A stretch of DNA of 64,000 bases from Macquaria australasica (GCA_005408345.1 SEMN01000141.1:992001-1056000), one strand, 5' to 3'; positions 48,336 through 59,190 are shown, counted from the stretch's first letter. Made by a program: numbers and translations. The notes: generated by a model from the sequence alone, not told the origin.

Positions 48336-50702
48336 TCACATCAGCTTCCTGTCTGGGTGATCAGAGGCACGTCCAGAGCGTTGGTGTCGGACCTCCAGGT
48401 GTTTGCTCTGAACGCGGTCAAAATGCTGGAGCAGCTCATTGTAATCCATCTGAGTGTGAGAGGCACGCTTGGAGACCACTTGCTGTTTGGAGTCCATATA
48501 CTTGGATTCATCCACAGTCCTCATGAGCTCTGGGTTGGGGACACACCGCAAGCGATGGGAGAGCAGCTGGAAGGCCTGGCTCTGTGGCAGCAGCATCAGC
48601 AGGCCATACAGTGCCTTTATCAGGTAAGGGTTATTCTCCACATCTAGGAGCTGCAGACGCAGGTAGGTGAAAATGGGGCTTTCAATGAGCTGTACCAGCT
48701 TGTCGACCTCCATCAGGAAGTCTACTGTCACCTCCAGATCTCCAAACTTCTGAATGAGATCATAGGCGTGCTTGTAGTTCTGCGTGAGGAAACAGAGTGA
48801 CACAGTGGCCACAGGGTTGTGGCACCAGGAACGATACAGGCAGCAAAACAAAGCACAGCTCTCCTGCGTGCGTAGGTCTTTCAGCTGGTTGCGTAACTGG
48901 AAGAGCTCAGCCGAGGTGAGTAGGATGGTGTTGAGCGTCTGCACCATGGTGGAGGCAAATTTGAGGTCCTCCTCCTTCAGCAAGATGTCAGCCATGGAGT
49001 GGAAGATGTTCTCTGCATGAAGCAACAGACAGAGCTGCCTGATGATGAAAGCTCCTCTGTTCTCCAGAAGCTTCCTCTCCAGACTGAAGCGTTTCAGCAG
49101 GTTGATCATGAACTTGTAAAAATAGGAGTTCATACTGGGAGTGGAGGGGGATATGTCCACTGCTTTAGAGCCTGTGCTAGGCTGCTGTCCTGGCTTGGCA
49201 CTCTCCGGGACTTTGAGCTCCAGTCTGTTGTCAGTGCTGTCACAGGAGCCGATTTGGTCTGTTTGGCCAGCAGGAGATGATGCTATCTCAGCTAACACCT
49301 CCAGATCTTTCAGTATCACCTCATCAGACTCATCAGACAATGTTTTCAGCAGCATGGGAAACAGGCTGTCTGTGTGGCGGAACATTTTGCGTGGTGTCTT
49401 GATATAGAGGTGGTAGAGCCATTTGAGCACAGCTATGCGGGTCATCATGCCAGTGGAGGAGTCGTGGAGATGCCGGTCCAACACCTGAACAATACCATCC
49501 AGGTCCAGAGTTACCTGAGGCCTGTCAGCGCTCGCTGGAGCGAAGAAGCTGATATTACTGAAACCAACAGATTCTTGTGATGCATTCAGCATATCATTGC
49601 TGTCTGGCTCCATCTTAGGCTGGCCGTCTTCCCTGGACGGTGACCCTGTACTTTCACTTCTCTCCTCATCCTCGTCATCCTCAAGAGTCACCAGCTTCAT
49701 CAGACTATGGTTACAGGCACTGGCTGCTTCTTTGGTATTCTTCTTTCTGTCATCGTAGGAGAGGCAAGGCAGCACTGCAGTTAGGATGCCAGAGGAGTAG
49801 GGGAGCATTACTCTGCCTGCAAGCTGGATAAACTCTCTCATCCACGTCATAGCCGTCAGCTGGATCAGGTCGTTTGTGAGTTTTGTTTCATCTGCAACCT
49901 GGCAGTGGATGACCAGGATGTTGGCCATCTCAGCAAATTTCACGCTGGAGGGTGTCTTCTTAATCTCCTTCAGAAACTCTCCCAGCACCACCTCACATGT
50001 CCTACGGATCTCCTTGCTGTTGTCTCCCAGGATCTGGAAGAGCCCATCCAGAATCTCGGGGAGGTAGTCTAACAGGTTGATGTCTGGCACAGACTCCAGA
50101 ACATGAATCCAGGAAATGATGAACTGCCGAGCATATTGATTATTGGAGTAGATTCTTTCTCTGAGCAGGGGGACAAAGGCCACCAAGTCAAACTTGTTAC
50201 TTTCTGTCACAATGTCTTTCAGCAGTCTGTCCAGGAGTTCAGATCCGCTTTTCACATTGGGGTCTGGATCTGCTGCAAGCTTGCTGAGACCATCAAAGAG
50301 CAGGTTGAAGTGGGGCAGCACTGCTCCCCTGGCCACCTTGACTATATTATAGAGGGCCTCACAGGCATAGTAGCGTAAACGGCTGTCTGAGTCATTAAAA
50401 CATGTGAGTACTGGCTCAATAAGCTCCTTCAAATACAGACCTGAGTCCTTGCCGAGGGCGATGGAGCAAGCTGCCAGTCCTATGAGACCCCCCTTCCGGC
50501 TGTGGGGGTGCTGGGAAAGCGCAAACTCCGAGGCCAGGATCTGGATCACGTGCCTGATTTGCGTGGAGTTGTTCTGAGCCACGAACTCCCGCACCAGTTT
50601 CTCAATTTCTAGGGCTGCGACTTTCCTCTTCTCGTACAGTTTATCATTCAGCGCCCTGACAATGTTGGGCGTCAGAGGCGAAAAGTCCTTCTCCGTGTTC
50701 AT
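48336..50702 (-). CDS. vac14: Vac14, scaffold of the PIKfyve-FIG4 complex; intronless
   Basis: One uninterrupted frame of 788 codons encodes full-length Vac14 (human about 782 aa). Vac14 is the HEAT-repeat scaffold that holds the lipid kinase PIKfyve and the phosphatase FIG4 on endosome and lysosome membranes, controlling PI(3,5)P2. The N-terminus (MNTEKDF then SPLTPNIVRALNDKLYEKR) and HEAT-rich region to about residue 310 are near-identical in wording to vertebrate Vac14. The middle, about 345-400, is low-complexity and variable. The C-terminal FIG4-binding half (MNSYFYKFMINLLKRF to the end, LEVRHQRSGR) is conserved. Mammalian VAC14 has many exons, yet no intron interrupts this copy, so it looks like a retrocopy kept under purifying selection: no stop or frameshift in 2.4 kb. 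A residue block DETKLTN (271-277) may be extra relative to the human form. Its 5' end is 357 bases from a divergent zinc-finger gene. Confidence 0.95.
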   Translation of the reverse strand: MNTEKDFSPLTPNIVRALNDKLYEKRKVAALEIEKLVREFVAQNNSTQIRHVIQILASEFALSQHPHSRKGGLIGLAACSIALGKDSGLYLKELIEPVLTCFNDSDSRLRYYACEALYNIVKVARGAVLPHFNLLFDGLSKLAADPDPNVKSGSELLDRLLKDIVTESNKFDLVAFVPLLRERIYSNNQYARQFIISWIHVLESVPDINLLDYLPEILDGLFQILGDNSKEIRRTCEVVLGEFLKEIKKTPSSVKFAEMANILVIHCQVADETKLTNDLIQLTAMTWMREFIQLAGRVMLPYSSGILTAVLPCLSYDDRKKNTKEAASACNHSLMKLVTLEDDEDEERSESTGSPSREDGQPKMEPDSNDMLNASQESVGFSNISFFAPASADRPQVTLDLDGIVQVLDRHLHDSSTGMMTRIAVLKWLYHLYIKTPRKMFRHTDSLFPMLLKTLSDESDEVILKDLEVLAEIASSPAGQTDQIGSCDSTDNRLELKVPESAKPGQQPSTGSKAVDISPSTPSMNSYFYKFMINLLKRFSLERKLLENRGAFIIRQLCLLLHAENIFHSMADILLKEEDLKFASTMVQTLNTILLTSAELFQLRNQLKDLRTQESCALFCCLYRSWCHNPVATVSLCFLTQNYKHAYDLIQKFGDLEVTVDFLMEVDKLVQLIESPIFTYLRLQLLDVENNPYLIKALYGLLMLLPQSQAFQLLSHRLRCVPNPELMRTVDESKYMDSKQQVVSKRASHTQMDYNELLQHFDRVQSKHLEVRHQRSGRASDHPDRKLM

Positions 50703-51059
50703 GTTCGTAGCTGCGGATGTACCGGATCCTGTCTACTGAAATCTACGTCGATACGCGAGGACGCAGTCCGCCTTTATGGTCTTTTATTAACGAATAAACA
50801 TCGGTTTCACTCGCAGACCAGGAAGCCTTGCACTACAACGCAGCTGACCGGTTACATCCGCTGGAAACACGTCACTGTTGCTACATTTATTTAGGTCCCG
50901 CTTTGCGAGCGCTGTTAGCCCAAATTAGCTTCATTAGCTACGTATGCAGCTAATGCATGTTTTCATTTTTAACATAACTTAACAGTTTTGCTTCTTGAAT
51001 TTAAGTCCTACTTTTTTGTCTTTAGCTGGTGAAGAGGGCTGTTACAGGCAGCACCAGCG
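50703..51059. promoter_or_regulatory. Bidirectional promoter between vac14 and a zinc-finger gene
   Basis: The start codons of vac14 (minus) and the zinc-finger gene (plus) are only 357 bases apart and point away from each other. The interval is enriched in CpG (for example the stretches near 50745-50775, 50835-50870 and 50900-50915) compared with the surrounding AT-rich DNA and lacks an evident TATA box, as is typical of a shared housekeeping promoter. Confidence 0.55.
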
Positions 51060-52630
51060 ATGGCGAGCCGCCTCTCTTTTCACTCGCAGCTCTCCTCCAT
51101 CATGGAGACGATGGCCAGGTCTGCCCTGAGTCAGGTCTGCAAACTGGTGGATGAAGACTCGGCTGAGCTCCGGTTGGAGCTGTCTCGGCTCCTGGTTGCT
51201 AATTCAGCCCTGGCAGAGAAAATACACAATCTGGAGTGCGAGCTGACGATTGTGAGAAGCGACGCCCCCAATTTGTGTAAAAGTAATCGCAGCGTAGGTG
51301 TACAAACTATCTGCCACAGAGACGAGGACGCTTATGGTACTTCTGTTTCACAGTAACAATAGCTCAGATGATTTGAACAGAAATCATCAGCATTGCTTCT
51401 GTGTTTACTGGTGTGTTTCCCCTGTTTACTTTTATTCTTCGACTTTTCCTCAGTTTCTGGGCCTCCCACCATAGAGGGGATCTTTGGAAAAGATTGGTGT
51501 ATGAATCTGTGGAAAGACAGAGACCCATACAGAGTCACAGACTCACCACAGTCCTCTGAGAAAGTAAGAGGAAAGTTTACAGAGGTATTCAATGTTTGAT
51601 ATCTTTATGGTCTTGAGCAAAAAACACGGTGTTTACAGGCGTCCAACATGCAGCAGAGCAGGTAATATGCAGGTTTAAATGTGAAGTATGCAAACTTCAC
51701 AGTACATCAAAAATATCAATGTTCTTAATATTGCAATGGAAAACTCTGCATATGCACATTGAAAAGCAACAGAAATGGGAAGGGAAGGGAGTGTATAGCT
51801 GCCCCAATACATGTCTGAACCATGTTTAGGTTATGAATGTGTATGTACATGTTTTTAAAAGGAGATAATGGTAAAGATTTGCCAAAAACCGTACACCTGG
51901 GAATAATAACGGGATATTCATATGCATCCTAAAAACCCTTTGGTCTATAAAATGTCAAATAGTTAAATGAAAAATGCCCATCACAATTTCCCAGAGCCCA
52001 ACATGACATCTTCAAACCTAAAGATATAATTTGCAAAGCTATAATGAAGAGAGAAGCAGAAAGTCACCACATTTGAGAAGCTGGAACCAGAGGTTTTACA
52101 TTTTTCCTTGACTTAAACAATGAATCTGTTGATTAATTACTCAACTAATCATTTCAGCTATAGTCTGGTAAAGCATTGCTGTCACAGAAAATGTTGCTCT
52201 TTTGAACTAGAGTTTAACATTTAGACTTTTTCTATTTTGCAGTCTGTGGTGACACTGCCTGACCAAATTACTGTGACTGAGATCAAAGAGGAGGATTATG
52301 TAGAGGACGCTGCCAGCAGCTGCCAGCAGGAAACACTTGTCTCTACAGAAGGTAAGGGACACTGCAGATTTAGCAGCTTTAGATGCTCTTTGAGTGTTTG
52401 ACTTTGTATTGTTTATGTAACAGAACATGAAGAAAGCATGGCTGAGGAACAAGAGCAACTGTCAGTTGGTTACTCAGCTGATGGCAGCCCTTGCAGCCTG
52501 TTATTTGATCAGGATGGAGAACAGGTTGTGTCAGCAGGTGGTACTGAAGAACCGTCCGTCCAGCTGATATCCATCAATGACACAGAGGAGGCCTTCAGCA
52601 CTCATATCATTCCAATTGAAGAGGAGGAGG

Positions 52631-52666
<36 letters not shown>

Positions 52667-53331
52667 TACAGTTCATTCAAGAAAGTCAGCAGGAGCCAAC
52701 GATGAATGCTGCAGGTGGGCCCAGCCACAATAAGCAGCAAACATTAAATGCGAACAACTCTGAAAACAGCACAGCTCTGGATAAAGATCCACATGATGAC
52801 TTTAATATGCGTAATGTAGAAACCGCCAGAGATCCAAACAAAGGCAAATTCACATGTCAAATATGTAGCAGAACATTCTTCCACAAGGGCACTCTAACAC
52901 ACCACATGAAGTCACACAAGTCAAACTTTTGCAACATTTGTAAGCAGCATTTCCCTCACAGGAACAAGTTAAATTTGCACACCTGCGTACCTCCAGTTCC
53001 CTCTCAGAGAGTCAGTAAGTCATGTGAGCTATGCGGGAAGAGCTTTGCAAACCCGTCGGCTCTCAGGATTCACTACGTTGTCCACACAGGAGAGAAACCC
53101 TACAGGTGCAGCTTATGTGGGAAAGGGTTCACCCAGAAAGGCAACCTGAAATGTCACCTACGTATCCACACTGGAGAAAGACCGTTCTGCTGTGTTAAGT
53201 GTGGGAAGACCTTCACGCAAAAGGTCAACCTCAACCATCATTTAATGGCGCACAGAAATCGTGAGGTCGTGGGAGAGAAGCCCATATCTATGAGACATCT
53301 TAAAAACTTAAGGGCTGAAACCTGTCAGTGA
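51060..53331 (+). CDS. C2H2 zinc-finger protein with fish-type N-terminal module (ZNF A)
   Basis: Four exons (51060-51336, 51454-51563, 52243-52351, 52424-53331) give 467 aa. The N-terminus begins MASRLSF then HSQLSSIMETMARSAL and continues as a helical, coiled-coil-like segment to about residue 65. Exon 2 carries EGIFGKDWCMNLWKD. Exon 3 carries TEIKEEDYVED, in which IKEE fits the SUMOylation pattern. Exon 4 has an acidic Glu/Asp tract (231-246) encoded by a GAT repeat, followed by five finger units at about 310-443. The second ends in His-x-Cys and may be weak; fingers 3-5 have TGEKP- or TGERP-type linkers. It is probably a nuclear DNA-binding transcription factor with unknown targets. It shares its promoter region with vac14. 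AATAAA at 53533 ends the gene. No KRAB, SCAN or BTB domain is present. Confidence 0.88.
52621..52668 (+). repeat. Coding (GAT)n / acidic tract
   Basis: GAG/GAT codon repeats inside the last exon of ZNF A encode five Glu and eleven Asp in a row, followed by Val. The near-pure GAT portion is a trinucleotide microsatellite that can change length without shifting the frame. Confidence 0.9.
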
Positions 53332-54811
53332 CTGATTGTGGAGCAAGATCAGTTGCAGTGTTATCTCAATGCATCATGTACTACTTCTCACATTAGAGTA
53401 AGGGCAGTTAATGTCATGTTTGGAATGACTTGTAGTCTGTAGTATAGTGCTTAGAAAATCAGGAGTGTGGAGCAAAATGTCCTGTTTTTATTTAAGCAAT
53501 TACTTCAGTGTTTTAGTTGTTTCTGTCTTTACAATAAAGTCATGAATGTTCACTTGTTGATTAAAATTTTATTTGATAGAACTCTCCTAAAGTATGAATT
53601 ACATTTTGTCTAATCTAAACTCAAGTTGCCTTGAACTTGGAAGAATCAGTTTTAATAATAATAATAATAATCAACTTTGACAATCTGAACAATGCACATC
53701 TCATCGGGCTTTGTAAGGGGCATGCAGGTGTGAGTGAACACTGAACGGGGAAAAAAATCAACAGCACAAGATTTCTGTCTTGGGCAGGGATAATTCACTC
53801 AGGTCAGTGTGGTCTATTCAGGGGAATCATTACAGGCAAAATAGGTGCTTAGAATAGATCATTTCTCTGTTTAGGTGTGATAACAGTTCAGTACAGAAAA
53901 AAATGTAAAACAAATGGTTAACATTTATTTTAAAAAGTGTTTGGCTTGACTGCACACTGACAACTCACTTTGTCTTCTATGACCAGCCATACAAATACAT
54001 TTTAGAACAGTAACGGTGGTTTCGGCCTGAACAGTTCCTGGAACTCAGTTGAAAGAGATGGGTCTACCCACTTTCTGTCCAGTTAAATGCCAAGAATTGA
54101 GGCTTGTTGACATATGGGAAATATAAAGCAGTGGTGAGGCTTGGGCAATGAAGCAAGCAAAGTGAGTTGTTCAAATTCTACATTTTTGTGAAGAGGTAGT
54201 TTTGAAGGTTTCTGCTACATGTGTGCAAACAATGGAGCACTTGTCCAAGGTAATTATTTTGGCATTATTTGACAAGCAATTTGTGGTCTGAAATATGACA
54301 CTGAGGTATGTATAACATGTAACACCAACCATATGACACAACATGCAATGAATGAAATTGAAGTATTTTTTGTCAGTTTGGATGAGCACCTCACATTAAA
54401 TGTAAGCAGCAAATGTGTTTCACCCGATCTGTGACACTTAGCAATCATGATGTGAAACTAACTTTAAAGGCTTGTTGAGGGCATCAAACATTTCAATGAA
54501 CCCCCTAACCAATCAAATAAACTGAATCTCACCCACTGAAATGGTACACTAGAAAGGACAGATAGTATGTGCCCTTGTTTGGCTGCTACAGCATTTCTCT
54601 TAGCATTAAAGCTACAAACACACCAAACAAACTAAGATTTTAGAGCAGCACTGGTAATCATATGGGCTTTAAAATTTCCTTGTCTTATTATTAGTATTTC
54701 AAATCTACATTTGAGTCTCATATAGACATTTTGGCACATGTTGAGCCATTTTGAGCAACAAAGAGCACAGAGAAGTGGCAGTTCTGATCAATAACCATGT
54801 GGTTTGATCAG
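53332..54811. other. Convergent 3' UTRs of ZNF A and ZNF B
   Basis: No coding sequence was seen. It contains a TAA trinucleotide tract (53653-53671) and minus-strand AATAAA signals at 53568-53573 and 53924-53929 that could end ZNF B. Confidence 0.45.
53533..53538 (+). terminator. Polyadenylation signal of ZNF A
   Basis: AATAAA 200 bases after the stop codon. A minus-strand AATAAA for the convergent ZNF B gene lies only 30 bases further (53568-53573), so the two 3' ends nearly meet. Confidence 0.6.
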
Positions 54812-56421
54812 TCAATTGAAACACTGGTGGTGATTTAAACCATACTTGTATGCATAACATTTCCCACAATCCACACAGCTATAAGGCTTTTCACCGGTGT
54901 GTGTTCGAAGATGTATGTTCAGAGAGCTTTTCTGGGAAAAACTTTTGCCACAGTCTGGACAGCTGTAAGGCTTCTCCCCCGAGTGCACGCGCTGGTGCAG
55001 TTTCAGGTACGTTTTCTGAGCAAACCGCTTCCCGCAAACTGAGCAGCTGAACGGCTTCTCACCGGAGTGTCGCCTGATGTGGACTTTTAAACTGCTCAAG
55101 TAGTTGAATATTTTCCCACAGAATAAGCACTCAAACTGTTTTGGTGGCTTCACAGGTTTTGGCTGAATGGTGAGTTCTTTGGTTGCATCCATGTGGATAT
55201 TGTTCGTATAGTCCGAGTATTCAGCGGTGACTGAAGGAGGATGTGTGTTGTCAACCAGAGTGCTCATTGTTGCATCATCTATTAACTTGTCCATAATTGT
55301 AGGCTGTGTGCGTTGTTGTGTTTGACTGTCAGCCGTCATGGAGAAGTTGTTTAATTCCCCTGTGTGAAGCTGCAGCTCATCAACAGATCTATGAAGCATG
55401 CTGTCCTCCTCAAAAATGCCAACTGTCAAATGAGAATTAATGCAGTTAAATCACAGAAACCATTGGGAATAGAATAATTTGGTTTAGGGTTTTTTTTTTA
55501 TTAAAACTTACTTTTTCTGTTATCTGTGAGCCTCATCTGCAGGCCAATGGGATGATCATCGTATATTTCCTCCTTGACAAAGATGAGATCAGGGTCTCTC
55601 TCCAATAAGTCTATTGCCTACCAGCAAGACGTGACAACATGTGACAACAGCTTTGAACACAACAATCATTCAGTCATCACAGCTCAACAAGGAAATGACT
55701 GCATTGGGGGGGGAAAGCTGTTGGTAGATTCACTGACCTGTGTTCCCATGCTTGTCATAGCAGCCGGCTCCGCTGTCTCTTTCCTTTGAGGGGGGAGTTT
55801 CTCTTCTCTCCACAGATCCATGCACCAGTCCTTTCCAAAAACCCCGTCGATGGCTGGAGCAAGCTGCTGCTGTTCTGGAATAAGAAGCAGATGTGAAATT
55901 GTGACCTCCTGTAGATGATAATCACGCGGGAAATATGCACCAAGATAAAATAAAACTTAGAACTGCATCAGTGTTTAGTTTTTTTCTTTTAGACTGAATG
56001 TGAAGAGCTGGCAATGCAGATCTGCACTTTCTGACATAAATGAGTTGAGGTGGCTGTACACTGAAGCTAAGTAGCCTGCTATAACGCTGACAGATATTAA
56101 CAGTTAGGTTTTGATGGTAAAAACCCCTCCTGTCTATCCCGATTTCTGACCATGCTGACCAGCAAAGTGCCGGCGGCTGACATTATTGACGTGTGCCGGG
56201 TAGGTCTGTGTCTCCCTCGCAGCTCTCAGCTGGACCTCCAGTGAGTAACACCTCTTCTTCAGCGCCTCGTTCTCCGTCTTGTGCAGGGATATCTCGGCGT
56301 GAAGGACGGAGGAACATTCATCAGCCAGGTTGCCTATTTCAACCAAAGCCGCCTTCGTTAGCTTGTCCAGGACGGCGGCTAACTGCGTCCGGAAACTTCG
56401 GTTTGTGGTGTCGCACATCAT
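54812..56421 (-). CDS. C2H2 zinc-finger protein with fish-type N-terminal module (ZNF B)
   Basis: Four minus-strand exons (56421-56160, 55874-55738, 55617-55512, 55422-54812) give 371 aa. A second donor at 56151/56150 keeps the frame and would add three residues. The first exon reads SFRTQLAAVLDKLTKAALVE and continues as a probable coiled coil to about residue 70, clearly related to ZNF A and ZNF C. Exon 2 carries DGVFGKDWCMDLWRE, matching exon 2 of ZNF A. Exon 3 carries PDLIFVKEEIYDD, with the SUMO-type VKEE. The last about 110 residues hold three canonical fingers joined by SGEKP/TGEKP linkers and a fourth that ends His-His-x-Cys, so it is C2HC or incomplete, and the protein stops two residues later. 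It is probably a nuclear DNA-binding regulator of unknown target. Confidence 0.87.
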
Positions 56422-56825
56422 CTCGACAGGGAGGCTGGATATTTCGAAATTTTGGCAAGACTCTCAGCGTAGCGACCTTTTTTCTTAATCAAATATGCGG
56501 AATAGCTGCGCTGCAAGGCGCACCTTCTTCTTCTTCTTCTGATGGATTTCCGGTAGACTACATGCCTTGCGACTCGTTGCTGCCTCTCACAGGTCGTGAG
56601 TAGATTGAAGTTTATTTCCAAAAGTGTAATCCGGTCGCGGCAATGAATTCAAGGACTGCTTTCACAATCTTTGAGCGGTTCTCGGTGGGAATAAGCAGGC
56701 TCTTCTTTGTGCCCAGGCGTGATAATACTGCAATATACCCTTGCTCTTTGTGTAACGGTTGCATTCAAATGAGTAGGTGTATTATTTTGTATAGAAAAGT
56801 CACGACGGTCCTTTTTATTTTCCCA
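56422..56825. other. ZNF B promoter region with CTT repeat
   Basis: Upstream of ZNF B; locally CpG-rich near 56440-56640 with a CTT tract at 56524-56540. No gene was seen. Confidence 0.4.
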
Positions 56826-58480
56826 CTATTTCTGTCGCACAGATGTTGTGTTTTTCTTGATAATAGATTTATACTTAGATGCCCCAATGCATACTCTGAC
56901 ATCTATGTCTCTCTTCAGTGCCTTTTTAGCTGCCATATCTGCTGCCTCATTCCCTTCCCACCCCAACAGTCTCCAGCCTGACCAGGCCCCTAACTTGCTT
57001 TCCCCAAGTGTCATCAGAACTGAAGCCAGATCTGAACATGTGACTGCCTGCCTCAGCTTCATCTCCTCAACTCACTGTAATGCCCATAGTATAGCTATTA
57101 GTTCTGTTGTAAAGACCGAAACCCTCTCAGACATACTTTTGTATTTTACAGCTTCAGTGTCGGGAATGTAATAGGCAAAGCCTGATTTTCCAGTTTTTAT
57201 GATATGTTTACAGTTGTTTTTCAGCCTTTCCTTTAGTATGTCCACATAAGCAGTACTATCGTGTTCTTATGTTTTCTGAGATACTGAAGTATGTTCCTGG
57301 AGTGGGTTAAATCCACAGTGATATAATTGACCAGTAAATTAAAGGGCCCACCCCTACCTCTCCCAACTCCAGCTTCACCTCTTTACTCATCTGAAAAATG
57401 AAACACTTTATTCCTTTTTGCTCCTCCCACTCCCATGCATTTTCCAGAAATAATTTTGCTGGGTGCTCCCCTTGATGTCCCCTTAGTTTAATTATGTACT
57501 GAATTGCCTGTTTGATTGCCAAATTCCCAGTGGAGTTTCCCCAGTCTCTACACGTAAAGCAGGAGCTGGCGTTGTATGAAACGCCTCCACAACACATTCT
57601 CATATTCTACATCCAATATCTTGAGAGCTGATTTGGCTGCAATTCCATAACATAAACAACCATAATCTAATCTTGATCTTATTATTGCTCTGTAAATCAG
57701 GAGCTGTTCTCCCCCCTTATTTTATAGCTCTGTACAATTCTTCTAATGAGAAATACAGATTAACAGCATCATCTGAACATCTGCCATAAATGCAAGAATT
57801 GGCTGTTTTTCCATAATCTGTCTTGTTGTACCTTTAACCATAGGCAGCGAAGAGGGAGCACTAGCTATCGTTGGCCTGGTAATCCCCTCACTTTTCTCAA
57901 GGCATCCGCATATGACACTTTCCTCCCAGCTCTCACTTTTTCAATTTCCACAGCCATTACATGATGTTCACAACCCCTGGAGGAAGTCATATGGTTTCCA
58001 TCACAGTTACAGTACTTGATTTCCTCAGCATGACATTGTGTAAAGTCATGGTTCCCTCCACATTTTCATCTTCTATCTCCTGTACACGCTGCTGATACAT
58101 GCAAAACGCTGATACTTGTAACAAAGCAGTGGAGGGCATATTTTCTCACTTCAAAGCTTGTGTATCCCAGATTTACTCTTGCTGGCATTGTTTCTTTTTT
58201 GAATGTTAGCTATACAGCTGTGCAGACTCTTTAAACCTACCAGACTAAATCTCAGCTCCTTTTAAATTCTTTACGATGTCACTTTCAGTTATCTCAGGAC
58301 TAAAGTTTATGACTCCTTTAACATTTTGAGCTGCATTCAACGGGCCTGTTAAGCAGATGGCAATCTTTCATGGCCTTTGTTCTCATCCGTTCTTCCCATT
58401 CATCTAATAGCTCTTCAGACAGCTTGGGGCTTTGTCACTCTTATCCCTGAACTTGTATCAACAAGGGTATTTATAGTCAT
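56826..58480 (-). mobile_element. Degenerate I/Nimb-like non-LTR retrotransposon (LINE)
   Basis: Translating the minus strand from high to low coordinates gives recognisable pieces of a LINE in the right order, with stops and frame changes between them. At 58030-57880 there is an ORF1-like piece with a decayed zinc knuckle (CNCDGNHMTSSRGC) followed by KVSYADALRKV. At 57715-57600 there is a reverse-transcriptase thumb-like piece (LLIYRAIIRSRLDYGCLCYG). At about 57500-57440 LRGHQGEHPAKLF occurs. At 57062-56826 there is an RNase H-type piece (GWEGNEAADMAAKKAL). The endonuclease and catalytic reverse-transcriptase core are missing between the first two. RNase H after the reverse transcriptase suggests the I superfamily. 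The element is dead, and its outer borders are approximate. Confidence 0.7.
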
Positions 58481-59190
58481 GTTAGTACTATTGTGAATTG
58501 TATCTTTAATAATATTACACGTTTTGACACATCCCTGCAATGACAATTACCCTTGTGAATTTACTTATTGGGCAGAACACCAGTCTCTTTTGATTGTTTT
58601 ATTTTGAAAGGGTTTATTGGAAGGGTAAGTATGTAATTGCATGTCTCTACCTCATAGACTCTTTATATACAGTCTATGGTCTACCTTGAGGCTAGGTGGT
58701 ATGTCTATGGGGGGAACTGAGTTGGCCTGAGTGTAATTACAAACTTGAATGTTCACTGCCCTCCAGCGGTCACAGGGAGGAACTGCAACACTACATTAAA
58801 GTAGTTATATACTAATATTATTAATATAAATATGAGAAACACTTGACTTGTATATAGACACTGTGTTGTTTGTCATTGTTGCTTTCAATACATATATTTA
58901 TATACATCTATTTTTTGACCTACTTGTATGTAATAGTTCTTTGTTTATTTTTACCGTATGTTATTCTTCAGCTTTGAATATCAAGTTTGGACAGTTTGGA
59001 AGGGGACTGGTTGAAACTTAGATACATGAAAGGTAAGCAGCAGATAATACATATATTGTATTCTCATCACATCTGAACATTTGGATAGTAAAATCAGGTC
59101 ATACACACTCAAATCTGGAGCAAAGATAACTTTATTATACACAAAATATTTCAATCAAACAGCAGGAGAAATTACATTTGACTGGCTGCT
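58481..59190. other. Spacer and ZNF C 3' UTR
   Basis: AT-rich with no gene seen. The minus-strand polyadenylation signal of ZNF C (AATAAA, plus-strand TTTATT at 59131-59136) lies 55 bases after its stop codon. Confidence 0.5.
59131..59136 (-). terminator. Polyadenylation signal of ZNF C
   Basis: AATAAA on the minus strand shortly after the stop codon at 59191. Confidence 0.5.

Noticed and set aside
48255..50378. Plus-strand frames of 60-130 aa across vac14
   Set aside because: Antisense shadows of the vac14 coding sequence.
52531..52740. Minus-strand frame with an Ile-rich run
   Set aside because: Antisense of the GAT repeat in ZNF A.
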